Origin: Chloroflexota bacterium
Lineage (GTDB): Bacteria; Chloroflexota; Limnocylindria; P2-11E
DNA: 7,162 nt
Assembly: GCA_005881085.1 (NCBI GenBank)
Contig: VBGU01000186.1
Location: 1-7,162 of the forward strand
Reading direction: 5' to 3'
In this document: piece after piece, positions 1 through 5,808 of the stretch
How positions within the stretch are numbered: the first letter of the stretch is position 1
Layout: each line of letters starts with the position of its first letter
The notes under the pieces: generated by a model
Database searches by the model: none
What the model was told of the DNA's origin: nothing
Seen by the model: only the letters and a program-made list of their open reading frames with translations
Position numbers and translations under genes: made by a program

Positions 1-314
1 CGCACCATTGCGCGCAGCTGCTCGGTGCACGTTCCTGTCCCGTACGTGATGGCTCGTATCTCGCCCAGGACCTGATCTGCTCGCCCCTCGAACAGTCGAA
101 CGAGTAGTTCCTCCTTCGAGGAGACGTAGTAGTAGAGGCTGCCCTTGTAGAGGCCCACGGCATCCGCGATGTTCTGCATCGAGGCTGCGTGATAACCCTT
201 CTGGCGGAAGATGCGGAGCGCCGCTGCGCGGATGGATTTCTCGCGCTCGGCGGACCGACGCTGCCGCCGCCGCCCGAGGGTAGGCGCGCCCACCCTCCCC
301 ACCAGCCGTGCCAT
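1..314 (-). CDS. TetR/AcrR-family transcriptional regulator, N-terminal part (cut by window edge)
   Basis: About 104 residues are visible from an ATG at 314, read leftward to the window edge, so the C-terminal ligand-binding domain is missing. After a basic N-terminal tail of about 20 residues comes a typical TetR DNA-binding domain (about residues 22-72): a first helix with REKSIRAAALRIFRQKGYH, then the helix-turn-helix ASMQNIADAVGLYKGSLYYY followed by SSKEELL. This arrangement is characteristic of the family. The gene is divergent from a zinc alcohol dehydrogenase, and an inverted-repeat operator lies between them, so local repression of both genes is the natural inference. The operator resembles those of TetR regulators of phenylacetate or fatty-acid degradation, which often bind acyl-CoA ligands, but the ligand cannot be read here because the effector domain is absent. 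The family call is firm; the ligand is unknown. Confidence 0.93.
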   Translation of the reverse strand, partial: MARLVGRVGAPTLGRRRQRRSAEREKSIRAAALRIFRQKGYHAASMQNIADAVGLYKGSLYYYVSSKEELLVRLFEGRADQVLGEIRAITYGTGTCTEQLRAMV

Positions 315-324
315 GGGCGGGGAC

Positions 325-330
325 GATATA
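325..330 (-). promoter_or_regulatory. Putative -10 element of the tetR gene (short-leader or leaderless)
   Basis: On the minus strand the hexamer reads TATATC. Ten bases separate it from the ATG at 314, so transcription would begin within a few bases of the start codon. No Shine-Dalgarno sequence is seen. The -35 match is poor. The hexamer overlaps the left edge of the 329-348 inverted repeat, as expected for autorepression. Confidence 0.45.
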
Positions 331-348
331 CCAAACGACCGTTCGGTA
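329..348. promoter_or_regulatory. TetR-type operator (imperfect palindrome) between tetR and adh
   Basis: The 20-bp element is an inverted repeat with 8 of 10 base pairs matched; its core, AACGACCGTT, lies at 334-343. It fits exactly the pattern CNAACGNNCGTTNG (332-345), which I recall as the binding consensus of PaaR-type TetR regulators. It lies 14 bp upstream of the regulator start and 23 bp upstream of the dehydrogenase start. It overlaps the likely -10 of the regulator and sits where RNA polymerase would bind for the dehydrogenase. It is therefore best read as an autoregulatory operator also controlling the divergent gene. The palindrome is directly visible; the bound protein is inferred from adjacency. 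Confidence 0.75.
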
Positions 349-371
349 GAAACGGGGCGTAGCCTCTCGCA

Positions 372-1460
372 GTGAGCGATCGGGGGGCGATGCTGAACGC
401 GGCCGGCGAGAGTGTCGCTGTCGAGCCGATTGCCTTCGATGATCTCGGGGACGACGAGATCCTCGTCCGCCTGGCCGCGAGCGGCGTCTGCCACACCGAT
501 CTCCACGTCAAGATCACGAACGGCTGGGGCATGCCCTTCCCGATCCTCCTCGGTCACGAAGGCGCCGGCGTCGTCGAGCACGTCGGGCGCGCGGTTACCT
601 CCGTGCGGCCGGATGACCGGGTCGTCATCTCGTGGCGCGTCCCCTGTGGCGCATGCGCGATCTGCCGACGCGGTGATCCGGTCCTCTGCCAGACCCAAAG
701 GGTTGCCCAGCCCCGCGTCCGCCGTGCGCGCGATGGACAGCATCTCGCCCGCGTCCTCGCGACCGGTACCTTCGCTACCCGCACGGTCGTTCATGCCGCC
801 CAGGCCATCCCGGTGCCGCGCGCGATTCCGCTCGACAAGGCCTGTCTGATCGCCTGCGGCGTCGCGACGGGAGTGGGCGCCGCACTGAACACGGCGAAGA
901 TCCGCGGAGGGTCGCGCGTCGCGATCATCGGCTGCGGCGCTGTGGGCCTGTCCGTCGTACAGGGCGCGCGTATCGCAGGCGCCGAACGGATCGTCGCCGT
1001 CGACCTCACGCCACAGAAGCTCGAGTGGGCTCGCCAGTTCGGCGCGACGGACGCGGTCGACGCGCGGACCGGCGATCCCGTCGCAGCGGCTCGTGCGGCT
1101 GCCGGCGGACCTCTCGATTACGCGTTCGAGGTCGTAGGCCTTCCCGCGACGGTTGCACAGGCCGTCGGCATGGTCGGGTACGGCGGAACTGTGGTGATCG
1201 TCGGCGTCCCACCGACAGACTCGACGGTCACGCTGCCGCTCGCGCGGGGCGGTCTCTTCAACAAGAAGGTCACCCTCACATCGTGCAGCGGCGGCGACAT
1301 GGTCCCGTCCGAATTCTTCCCGCGCCTCATGCGCTGGTATCTGGACGGCACGCTGCGGCTTGACGAAATGGTCACGCGCGAGATCGGACTTGACGACGTG
1401 GAAGACGCCTTCGCCGCGATGACCAGCGGGACCGTGATTCGCTCGGTGATTCGACTCTAG
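372..1460 (+). CDS. Zinc-dependent medium-chain alcohol dehydrogenase
   Basis: The 362-residue protein has the length and motif order of the zinc-containing medium-chain dehydrogenases, which oxidise alcohols with NAD(P)+. Catalytic-zinc ligands are visible: Cys40 in GVCHTDLH, His62-Glu63 in LLGHEGAGVVEHVG, and Cys162 in IACGVATG. The structural-zinc Cys quartet is complete (C92, C95, C98, C106, in CGACAICRRGDPVLC). The Rossmann loop GCGAVG is at 187-192, and an acidic Asp211 at the end of the second strand favours NAD+ over NADP+. Overall it is closest to the class III/aryl-alcohol dehydrogenase branch. The GTG at 372 is used because the domain begins almost at once; ATG 390 is an alternative. 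There is no clear Shine-Dalgarno, but TAGCCT (360-365) fits a -10 six bases before the start, consistent with a short leader. Control by the divergent TetR protein is inferred. The substrate is unknown. Confidence 0.93.
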   Translation: MSDRGAMLNAAGESVAVEPIAFDDLGDDEILVRLAASGVCHTDLHVKITNGWGMPFPILLGHEGAGVVEHVGRAVTSVRPDDRVVISWRVPCGACAICRRGDPVLCQTQRVAQPRVRRARDGQHLARVLATGTFATRTVVHAAQAIPVPRAIPLDKACLIACGVATGVGAALNTAKIRGGSRVAIIGCGAVGLSVVQGARIAGAERIVAVDLTPQKLEWARQFGATDAVDARTGDPVAAARAAAGGPLDYAFEVVGLPATVAQAVGMVGYGGTVVIVGVPPTDSTVTLPLARGGLFNKKVTLTSCSGGDMVPSEFFPRLMRWYLDGTLRLDEMVTREIGLDDVEDAFAAMTSGTVIRSVIRL

Positions 1461-1463
1461 CGT

Positions 1464-1539
1464 CGCCCGCAGACAACGGATCTGTGCCTGGGTGTCCAGA
1501 TTCTTCAGACCATTGCTCTACCAACTGAGCTACCTCGGC
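1464..1539 (-). pseudogene. Truncated tRNA-Phe (5' half only)
   Basis: Read on the minus strand from 1539, the sequence gives a normal 5' acceptor strand (GCCGAGG), TA, a perfect D-arm (GCTC, loop AGTTGGTA, GAGC) and an anticodon loop CTGAAGA with anticodon GAA, hence Phe. This 5' part agrees, from memory, with bacterial tRNA-Phe of the Thermus type. The second half fails: the 3' side of the anticodon stem pairs at only about three of five positions, no GTTCGA T-loop is seen, and no CCTCGGC acceptor partner follows. The 3' limit is simply the point where a 76-nt tRNA would end. The break falls near 1496-1500, just after the anticodon loop. It is probably a non-functional remnant or a recombination/assembly junction. 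The half-tRNA is clear; its origin is not. Confidence 0.6.
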
Positions 1540-1600
1540 GAACGGCGCTCGGCTGGTCCGCGCCACTAACTATTGTTCCTTGTTCGCGCGCACTTCGCCA

Positions 1601-1606
1601 GAGGAG
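1601..1606 (+). promoter_or_regulatory. Ribosome binding site of dhaK
   Basis: GAGGAG ends 11 bases before the ATG at 1618. It is the clearest Shine-Dalgarno in the window and decides the dhaK start over the further-upstream in-frame TTG at 1573, which would add 15 residues not found in the family. Confidence 0.6.
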
Positions 1607-1617
1607 TTGCCGGCGAA

Positions 1618-2582
1618 ATGAAGAAAATCATCAATGACCCCAATGCCTTCGTCGACGAAGCGCTCGATGGGATTCTTGCCGCTCATCCAACGATGCTGAA
1701 AGCGGTCTCGGAGGACCGACGCGCGATCGCGCGCGCCGATGCGCCTATCAAGGGCCATGTCGGCATCGTGACCGGTGGTGGCTCGGGCCACCTCCCGTTG
1801 TTCCTGGGCTACGTCGGGACGGGCCTCTGCACCGCAGTCGCGGTCGGGAACGTGTTCTCCTCGCCGTCGCCCGAGCAGATCCTCGCCGCGACGCGAGCGG
1901 CCCACGGCGGCACAGGCGTTCTCTACGTCTACGGGAATTACGGCGGCGACGTCATGAACTTCAACCTCGCCGGCGAGCTCGCAGCCGGTGAGATCGAGAC
2001 GGACACCGTCGTCGGCGTCGACGATGTCGCGTCCGCGCCCTCCGCACGTTCGTCCGAGCGGCGCGGCGTCGCGGGACTCTTCTTCGCATACAAGTGCGCG
2101 GGAGCGATGGCCGAGAGAGGCGCCTCCCTCGCGGACGTCGCGGCCGCCGCTCGGTCCGCGGTGGCGAGCCGATCCTTCCGGCCGCCGGCAAGCCCACGTT
2201 CGAGCTCGGGCCCGATGAGATGGAGATCGGGATCGGCATACACGGAGAGCGCGGCGTCCGGCGCGGCCGGCTGGAGAGCGCGGATCAGATCGCAACAGAC
2301 CTCCTGGAAAACATCGCCGCCGACTTTCCGCTCTCCCGTGGGGACCAGGTCGCCGTGCTGGTGAACGGACTCGGGGCGACGCCACTCGAGGAGCTCTACG
2401 TCCTGTACCGACACGTGCGGCGGGATCTGGACGGGATGGGCGTCGGCGTGCGGCGAACCTACGTCGGCGAATTCGCGACGAGCCTCGAGATGGCGGGCGC
2501 CTCGCTGAGCGTGATGCGCCTTGACGATCGCCTCGCGCGGCTGCTCGACGCACCGGCTCGATCGCCCTTCTTTCGACAGTGA
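1618..2582 (+). pseudogene. dhaK: Dihydroxyacetone kinase subunit DhaK, interrupted by an internal deletion and frameshift
   Basis: DhaK binds dihydroxyacetone covalently through a histidine and passes it to DhaL for phosphorylation. The first frame (1618 to about 2168) contains KKIINDPNAFVDEALDG, GGGSGH (residues 53-58, substrate His) and GNYGGDVMNF (Asp111). The second frame (from about 2169) contains ILPAAGKPTFEL, DEMEIGIGIHGE with the hemiaminal His, NGLGATPLEELY and EFATSLEMAGASL, ending in a TGA at 2580-2582. The join falls between AAARSAVAS and ILPAAGKP, where family members carry about 12 further residues around an RTMGVAL-like loop. Total length is also about 12 codons short of the usual 330-335 residues, so the lesion is a loss of 3n+1 bases (about 37), not a single-base slip. 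Both ends and all active-site residues are otherwise preserved. It could be a recent null mutation or a collapsed assembly region. dhaL follows with a 4-base overlap. Confidence 0.85.
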
Positions 2583-3196
2583 CCGGCGCCGAGCTGCGTG
2601 TCCTTCTCGACCGAGCGCTCGAGGTCGTGGGGAAGAAGGAGGACGAGCTCCGCGACCTCGACAGCGCGATCGGCGACGGCGACCTTGGGATCACCGTGAG
2701 CCGCGGCGCCGAGGCCGCGCGAAAGTCGATCGCGGCGCTGCCTCCGGGGTCGACGCCATCTGAAATCATCCGAGCGGTCGCCGCCGCGATCGCCAGCGCG
2801 AATCCTTCGAGCTTTGCCGCGCTCGTCGCGACGGGTCTGCTCGCGGCGTCACGATCGGTCTCCGGAAGCGAGTCGCTGACCACCGGCGATGTCTTGACGA
2901 TGGCGCAGCAGGCGGTGTCCGCGATCGCAAAGCGGGGAAGGGCGGAGGTCGGCGACAAGACGGTCCTCGACGCGCTCGTGCCGAGCATCGCCGCCCTCGA
3001 AGCGAATACACCGGACGGCGCCCTCGAAGCGATGATCGTCGCGGCGCGCAAGGGGATCGAAGACACGGCTCCGCTGGTGTCGCGCAAAGGGCGCGCGGCG
3101 TGGCTCGGTGAACGAACGATCGGCCATCCCGACCCTGGCGCGATGGCGTACCTGCGGTTTCTCGAAGCGCTTCAGGAGGCCCGGCCGCGACCTTAG
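2579..3196 (+). CDS. dhaL: Dihydroxyacetone kinase subunit DhaL (DAK2 domain)
   Basis: The 205-residue protein matches the ADP/ATP-binding DhaL subunit, which phosphorylates the substrate held by DhaK. The Mg-nucleotide aspartate motif is seen early (DSAIGDGDLGITVSRG, about residues 28-43). GDKTVLDALVP and the C-terminal RKGRAAWLGERTIGHPDPGA are also typical. The middle glycine-rich loop, SGPLYG in the enteric proteins, is replaced by NPSSFAALVATGLL, a variant I associate with divergent DAK2 proteins, so it may act on a substrate other than dihydroxyacetone. The GTG start shares GTGA with the dhaK stop, so translation is probably coupled. No DhaM phosphotransferase partner or ATP-dependent fused kinase is in the window, so the phosphate donor is unclear. 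Its TAG stop overlaps the stop of the convergent cupin gene. Unlike dhaK it is intact. Confidence 0.88.
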   Translation: MTGAELRVLLDRALEVVGKKEDELRDLDSAIGDGDLGITVSRGAEAARKSIAALPPGSTPSEIIRAVAAAIASANPSSFAALVATGLLAASRSVSGSESLTTGDVLTMAQQAVSAIAKRGRAEVGDKTVLDALVPSIAALEANTPDGALEAMIVAARKGIEDTAPLVSRKGRAAWLGERTIGHPDPGAMAYLRFLEALQEARPRP

Positions 3197-3561
3197 GTCT
3201 TGCGCTCCATCTGCACGCCCGTGCCGGCAAAGCACATGACGAACTTGAGCGTCTTGTCACCGGTGTTGCGAATGCTGTGGAACCCCTCGGCCGGCGACAT
3301 GACGCAGAACGATCCCGCGCGGATCGGACTCATCTGGTCGCCGACGCGCACCTCGCCCTGCCCCTCGAGGACGAAGAAGCCCTCCTCGACGTAGCGGTCG
3401 TCGACCTTGTGCCGATGCACCGGGATCTCCTTTCCGGGATCGATCTCTGCGGCGCCGAACGTCAGCTGCGCCGATCCCTCCGCCGCATCGAAGTAGATCG
3501 CACGCCGAACGCCAGGGACCACGTCGCCGAGCGCCTTGTCGGCACGATTGGTTACACGCAT
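3193..3561 (-). CDS. Small single-domain cupin protein
   Basis: The 122-residue protein is a single cupin beta-barrel. Motif 1 is visible as GKEIPVHRHKVDDRYVEEGFF with metal-ligand candidates His49, His51 and Glu59 or Glu60, followed by VLEGQGEVRVGD. Motif 2 is GSFCVMSPAEGFHSIRNTGD with His95. A metal-binding site is therefore likely, but the family covers isomerases, dioxygenases and pure sensors, so no reaction is assigned. The ATG at 3561 was chosen because it lies just before the cupin fold; the same frame stays open far upstream only as a shadow of the aminotransferase. The start overlaps the 3' end of the aminotransferase by 10 bases, which implies one operon and possibly a role in handling the same metabolites. 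The TAA stop interlocks with the dhaL stop. Confidence 0.85.
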   Translation of the reverse strand: MRVTNRADKALGDVVPGVRRAIYFDAAEGSAQLTFGAAEIDPGKEIPVHRHKVDDRYVEEGFFVLEGQGEVRVGDQMSPIRAGSFCVMSPAEGFHSIRNTGDKTLKFVMCFAGTGVQMERKT

Positions 3562-4706
3562 TCGGCGAAGAACCGCTGGGCCGCCGCGACGCCGATGCCG
3601 AGCTCGATCTCTTGGCCCGAATACTTCAAGGCGAGCTCGGTACCGGCGAGCGTCGCGAGAACCTCGAGCTCGTTCAGCGATCCGAGATGGCCGATGCGGA
3701 ACACGCGGCCGCGAAGCTGACCGAGGCCAACGCCCAGCGCGAGGTTCAACCGCTCGGCCGCCACCTTCACGACTTTGTTGGAATCGACCTTGTCGACGAC
3801 GACCGCGGTGAGCGAGTTCGACGCGCGAGCGGCCTCGCTTGCGAGCAAAGGCAGCCCCCACGCGCGCACCGCATCCCGCGTCGCCTGAGCAAGACGGCCG
3901 TGACGTGCGAGAACGTTGTCGAGCCCTTCTTCGAGCAGCATGCGCAGCGCCTCCCGAAGTCCGAAGAGCAGGAGGGTCGCGGGCGTGTATGGAAAGAACC
4001 CCTGCTGCATGTCGCGGATCACCGGACGCCAATCGTAGAAGTATCTCGGCGCTCGATTCTTCTCGGCGGCCGCGAGCGCTCTTGGCCCGACGCAGAGAAT
4101 TGCGCCGCCTGGCGGCAGCATGAGTCCCTTCTGCGTGCCGGTGAGCGCGACATCGACACGCCACTCATCCATCCGGAAATCTATGGACCCAAGCGAGCTG
4201 ACGACATCGACGAGAAGAAGTGGATCGTGGCCGGTGCGATCGATGCCACGCCGGACGGCGACAAGATCCGTCGTTACTCCGGTGGAGGTTTCGTTGTGGA
4301 CGACGAGGACCGCGCGGTGCTCGGGCCCCAGGTTCGCTTCGATATCCGACTCTGTGACCGCGTCGCCCCAGCGGAGCTTGATCTCGTCAACCTGCATACC
4401 CAGCTGTCGCGCCGCTTCCGCATAAAGACGAGCGAAGTGACCGTTCTCGAAGCTCAACACGCGCTCGCCGGGGCTGAGAGTGTTGACGAGGGACGCCTCC
4501 CAGGCGCCGGTTCCACTCCCAGAGAAGATCGCCGGTTCGCCCTGTTCAGACTTGAAGATGCTGCGCAGGCCCGTCCGGATCTCGCCGACGAGGCTCGGCA
4601 TTTCCGGTCCGCGGTGATCCGGGACAGGTCGAGCCATCGCTCGGAGGACTCGCTCCGGCACATTCGTCGGACCCGGGATTTGCAGAAAGTGCCGACCGGA
4701 TGTCAT
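3552..4706 (-). CDS. Class V PLP aminotransferase, alanine/serine-glyoxylate type
   Basis: The 384-residue protein has the full length and signature order of alanine-glyoxylate/serine-glyoxylate aminotransferases, which transfer an amino group to glyoxylate to make glycine. The N-terminus FLQIPGPTNVPERVLRAM and the DHRGPEM segment (30-36) are typical. The phosphate-binding SGSGTGAWEAS is at 62-72. The PLP-ring aspartate is Asp167 in LLLVDVVSS, and the Schiff-base lysine is Lys193 in TGTQKGLMLPPG. A YFYDW segment and the C-terminal FRIGHLGSLNELE complete the match. The serine-using form yields hydroxypyruvate; which amino donor is used cannot be settled by eye. The ATG at 4706 begins right before the conserved N-terminus. 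A tRNA-Val ends 22 bases upstream on the same strand, so co-transcription followed by tRNA processing is possible. The cupin gene overlaps downstream. Confidence 0.92.
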   Translation of the reverse strand: MTSGRHFLQIPGPTNVPERVLRAMARPVPDHRGPEMPSLVGEIRTGLRSIFKSEQGEPAIFSGSGTGAWEASLVNTLSPGERVLSFENGHFARLYAEAARQLGMQVDEIKLRWGDAVTESDIEANLGPEHRAVLVVHNETSTGVTTDLVAVRRGIDRTGHDPLLLVDVVSSLGSIDFRMDEWRVDVALTGTQKGLMLPPGGAILCVGPRALAAAEKNRAPRYFYDWRPVIRDMQQGFFPYTPATLLLFGLREALRMLLEEGLDNVLARHGRLAQATRDAVRAWGLPLLASEAARASNSLTAVVVDKVDSNKVVKVAAERLNLALGVGLGQLRGRVFRIGHLGSLNELEVLATLAGTELALKYSGQEIELGIGVAAAQRFFAECV

Positions 4707-4728
4707 GTCGGCGCCACTCTAGCCGCGG

Positions 4729-4802
4729 TGGGCAACGCTGGACTCGAACCAGCGACCTTCTCCGTGTAAAGGAGACGCTCTAACCAGCTGAGCTAGTTGC
4801 CC
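4729..4802 (-). tRNA. tRNA-Val (anticodon UAC)
   Basis: Read on the minus strand, all four arms pair: acceptor GGGCAAC with GTTGCCC, D-arm GCTC with GAGC, anticodon stem TCTCC with GGAGA around the loop TTTACAC (anticodon UAC), and T-arm GCTGG with CCAGC around TTCGAGT. The discriminator base is A. It is 74 nt long and the 3' CCA is not fully encoded (the genome continues CCG), so CCA must be added enzymatically. A CATACT hexamer (4814-4819, minus strand) 11 bases upstream is a plausible -10 element. The aminotransferase start codon follows 22 bases after the tRNA, with no terminator between. Confidence 0.96.
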
Positions 4803-4833
4803 GATCGAGCGTAAGTATGAGGCGAGCGTGCCG

Positions 4834-5316
4834 CTAGGACGCGGTGAGCCAGGGCACCGTGGGCAGCGGAAAGAGCCGTACGTTCCGGCCCGCGACGACG
4901 AGCGCGTCCGCGATGCCCTCGAGACGCCCGACCTGCATCGCGAAGTAGTCGAGACGCTCGGCTTCGCGCTCTTCCTCCGGCCACGTCGCGCCGCTGCGCC
5001 GCGCGATGAGATGCCAGAGCTGAAAGTAATCGCGCGATAGATCGTCGGCGCGCTCGGTGAGCTGGAGGTCGTAGCGGCACTGCGCGAGACGACTCATCGC
5101 GATCTCGAACGAGCCTAGCCGCCCGAGGGCGGCGAGGAAGTCGGCACGCAGGCGGCGGATCTCCTCGCTCGCTGGATCCGCTCGCGAGCGGCGGTAGCCC
5201 CGCCCGCGGGCCTTCGCGTGGATCGTCAGTTCACGGTGGCGCTCGTCGAGCCGCTGCCGAAAGCGCTCGCTCCGCACCGCCGTGGTCGTCCAGACGACTG
5301 GTGCACGAGGGGGCAT
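4834..5316 (-). CDS. Hypothetical protein, 160 residues, helical and highly charged
   Basis: I do not recognise this protein. It is soluble by appearance, with no signal peptide or membrane segment. It begins with a basic, Arg-rich region (about residues 15-50, including HAKARGRGYRRSR). A long, probably helical stretch follows (about 50-145), with a run rich in acidic and basic residues (PEEEREAERLDYF), and it ends in a proline-containing tail (RLFPLPTVPWL). A GTG at 5370 would add 18 residues, but that stretch overlaps an apparent promoter (TTGTCG and GATAAT, minus strand) and a perfect palindrome, so the ATG at 5316 is preferred. The gene is divergent from a CoA-binding protein and points toward tRNA-Val. 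Coding is supported by length, an open frame and a convincing promoter, not by homology. Confidence 0.65.
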   Translation of the reverse strand: MPPRAPVVWTTTAVRSERFRQRLDERHRELTIHAKARGRGYRRSRADPASEEIRRLRADFLAALGRLGSFEIAMSRLAQCRYDLQLTERADDLSRDYFQLWHLIARRSGATWPEEEREAERLDYFAMQVGRLEGIADALVVAGRNVRLFPLPTVPWLTAS

Positions 5317-5326
5317 GTCGTTGCCG

Positions 5327-5354
5327 ATTATCCTGCGGGCAGGATGGGCGACAA
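5327..5354 (-). promoter_or_regulatory. Putative promoter of the 160-residue hypothetical gene
   Basis: On the minus strand, TTGTCG (5349-5354) and GATAAT (5327-5332) are separated by 16 bases and match -35 and -10 consensus well. The -10 ends 10 bases before the ATG at 5316, so the transcript would have a leader of only a few bases. Confidence 0.5.
5330..5345. repeat. Perfect palindrome inside a promoter (putative operator)
   Basis: ATCCTGC and GCAGGAT are perfect inverted arms of 7 bp around GG. The element fills the space between the -35 and -10 of the hypothetical gene and overlaps the -10. It lies 40 bp upstream of the divergent CoA-binding gene. This is the position of a repressor site; no regulator gene is adjacent. 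Confidence 0.55.
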
Positions 5355-5385
5355 GACCTTTTTCTCCCACGCGTGATGTGAGAAA

Positions 5386-5808
5386 ATGAATGACTCTGGT
5401 CTCATACGAGACCTCCTCTCTTCTACCCGCACGATCGCCGTGTTCGGGTACTCGCCGCGCCCCGACCGACCAAGCAATTCGGTCTCACGCACGCTGCGGG
5501 CACACGGCTATCGCGTGATCCCGGTCAACCCGGCATTACGTGGCGACATCGTCGAGGGCGAGCGCTCGTACGGGCGACTGGTCGACATTCCAAAAGACGC
5601 GAACCTCGGTTTCGTCGACGTCTTTCGACGCGGCGAATATTTGGACGGCGTCGTGGACGACGCGATCGCGGCCGGCATCAAGGCGATGTGGTTCCAGCTC
5701 GCTCTCGGCAATGTCGCGGCGGCGGAGCGGGCGGAGGCGGCGGGCTTGCGGGTGGTCTGGGACCGGTGCACCGCGATCGAGCTGAGGCGTTTGGAGCGTT
5801 CGGGCTAG
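5386..5808 (+). CDS. CoA-binding domain protein (YccU-like)
   Basis: The 140-residue protein is a stand-alone Rossmann-fold CoA-binding domain, like the small YccU family related to the N-terminus of succinyl-CoA synthetase alpha. The nucleotide-binding start TIAVFGYSPRPDRPSNSVSRTL (about 16-37) leads into HGYRVIPVNP (40-49). FVDVFRR, then MWFQLALGN (101-109) and the C-terminal VVWDRCTAIELRRL (123-136) are the usual motifs of the family; the VxDRC cysteine is Cys128. Its cellular role is not established for the family; CoA binding or protein CoA-thiolation is the usual suggestion. The ATG at 5386 fits the family N-terminus. It is divergent from the hypothetical gene, and its TAG stop is shared through CTAG with the convergent membrane-protein gene. 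Confidence 0.88.
   Translation: MNDSGLIRDLLSSTRTIAVFGYSPRPDRPSNSVSRTLRAHGYRVIPVNPALRGDIVEGERSYGRLVDIPKDANLGFVDVFRRGEYLDGVVDDAIAAGIKAMWFQLALGNVAAAERAEAAGLRVVWDRCTAIELRRLERSG

Noticed and set aside
690..780. Possible frame disturbance in the alcohol dehydrogenase after the structural-zinc Cys cluster
   Set aside because: The Arg-rich stretch looks odd, but the frame resumes in the same phase with LATGTFATRTVVHA at the expected distance, so the gene is read as intact.
1372..1566. 64-codon minus-strand frame containing EVAQLVEQ
   Set aside because: This is the usual artefact of translating a tRNA D-arm, here from the tRNA-Phe remnant.
2141..2187. CGGCCGCCG repeated at 2141-2149 and 2179-2187 as possible deletion endpoints in dhaK
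   Set aside because: Both copies are still present and lie on either side of the frame break rather than at it. Such short GC-rich repeats are expected by chance here.
1570..3087. 505-codon minus-strand open frame opposite dhaK-dhaL
   Set aside because: It is low-complexity, rich in Arg, Ser and Ala, and lacks any motif, while the opposite strand encodes recognised DhaK and DhaL. It is a GC-driven shadow.
3612..4769. 385-codon plus-strand open frame opposite the aminotransferase
   Set aside because: It is the antisense of a clear class V aminotransferase and ends in the translated tRNA-Val (GLEPATFSV, a common false protein ending).
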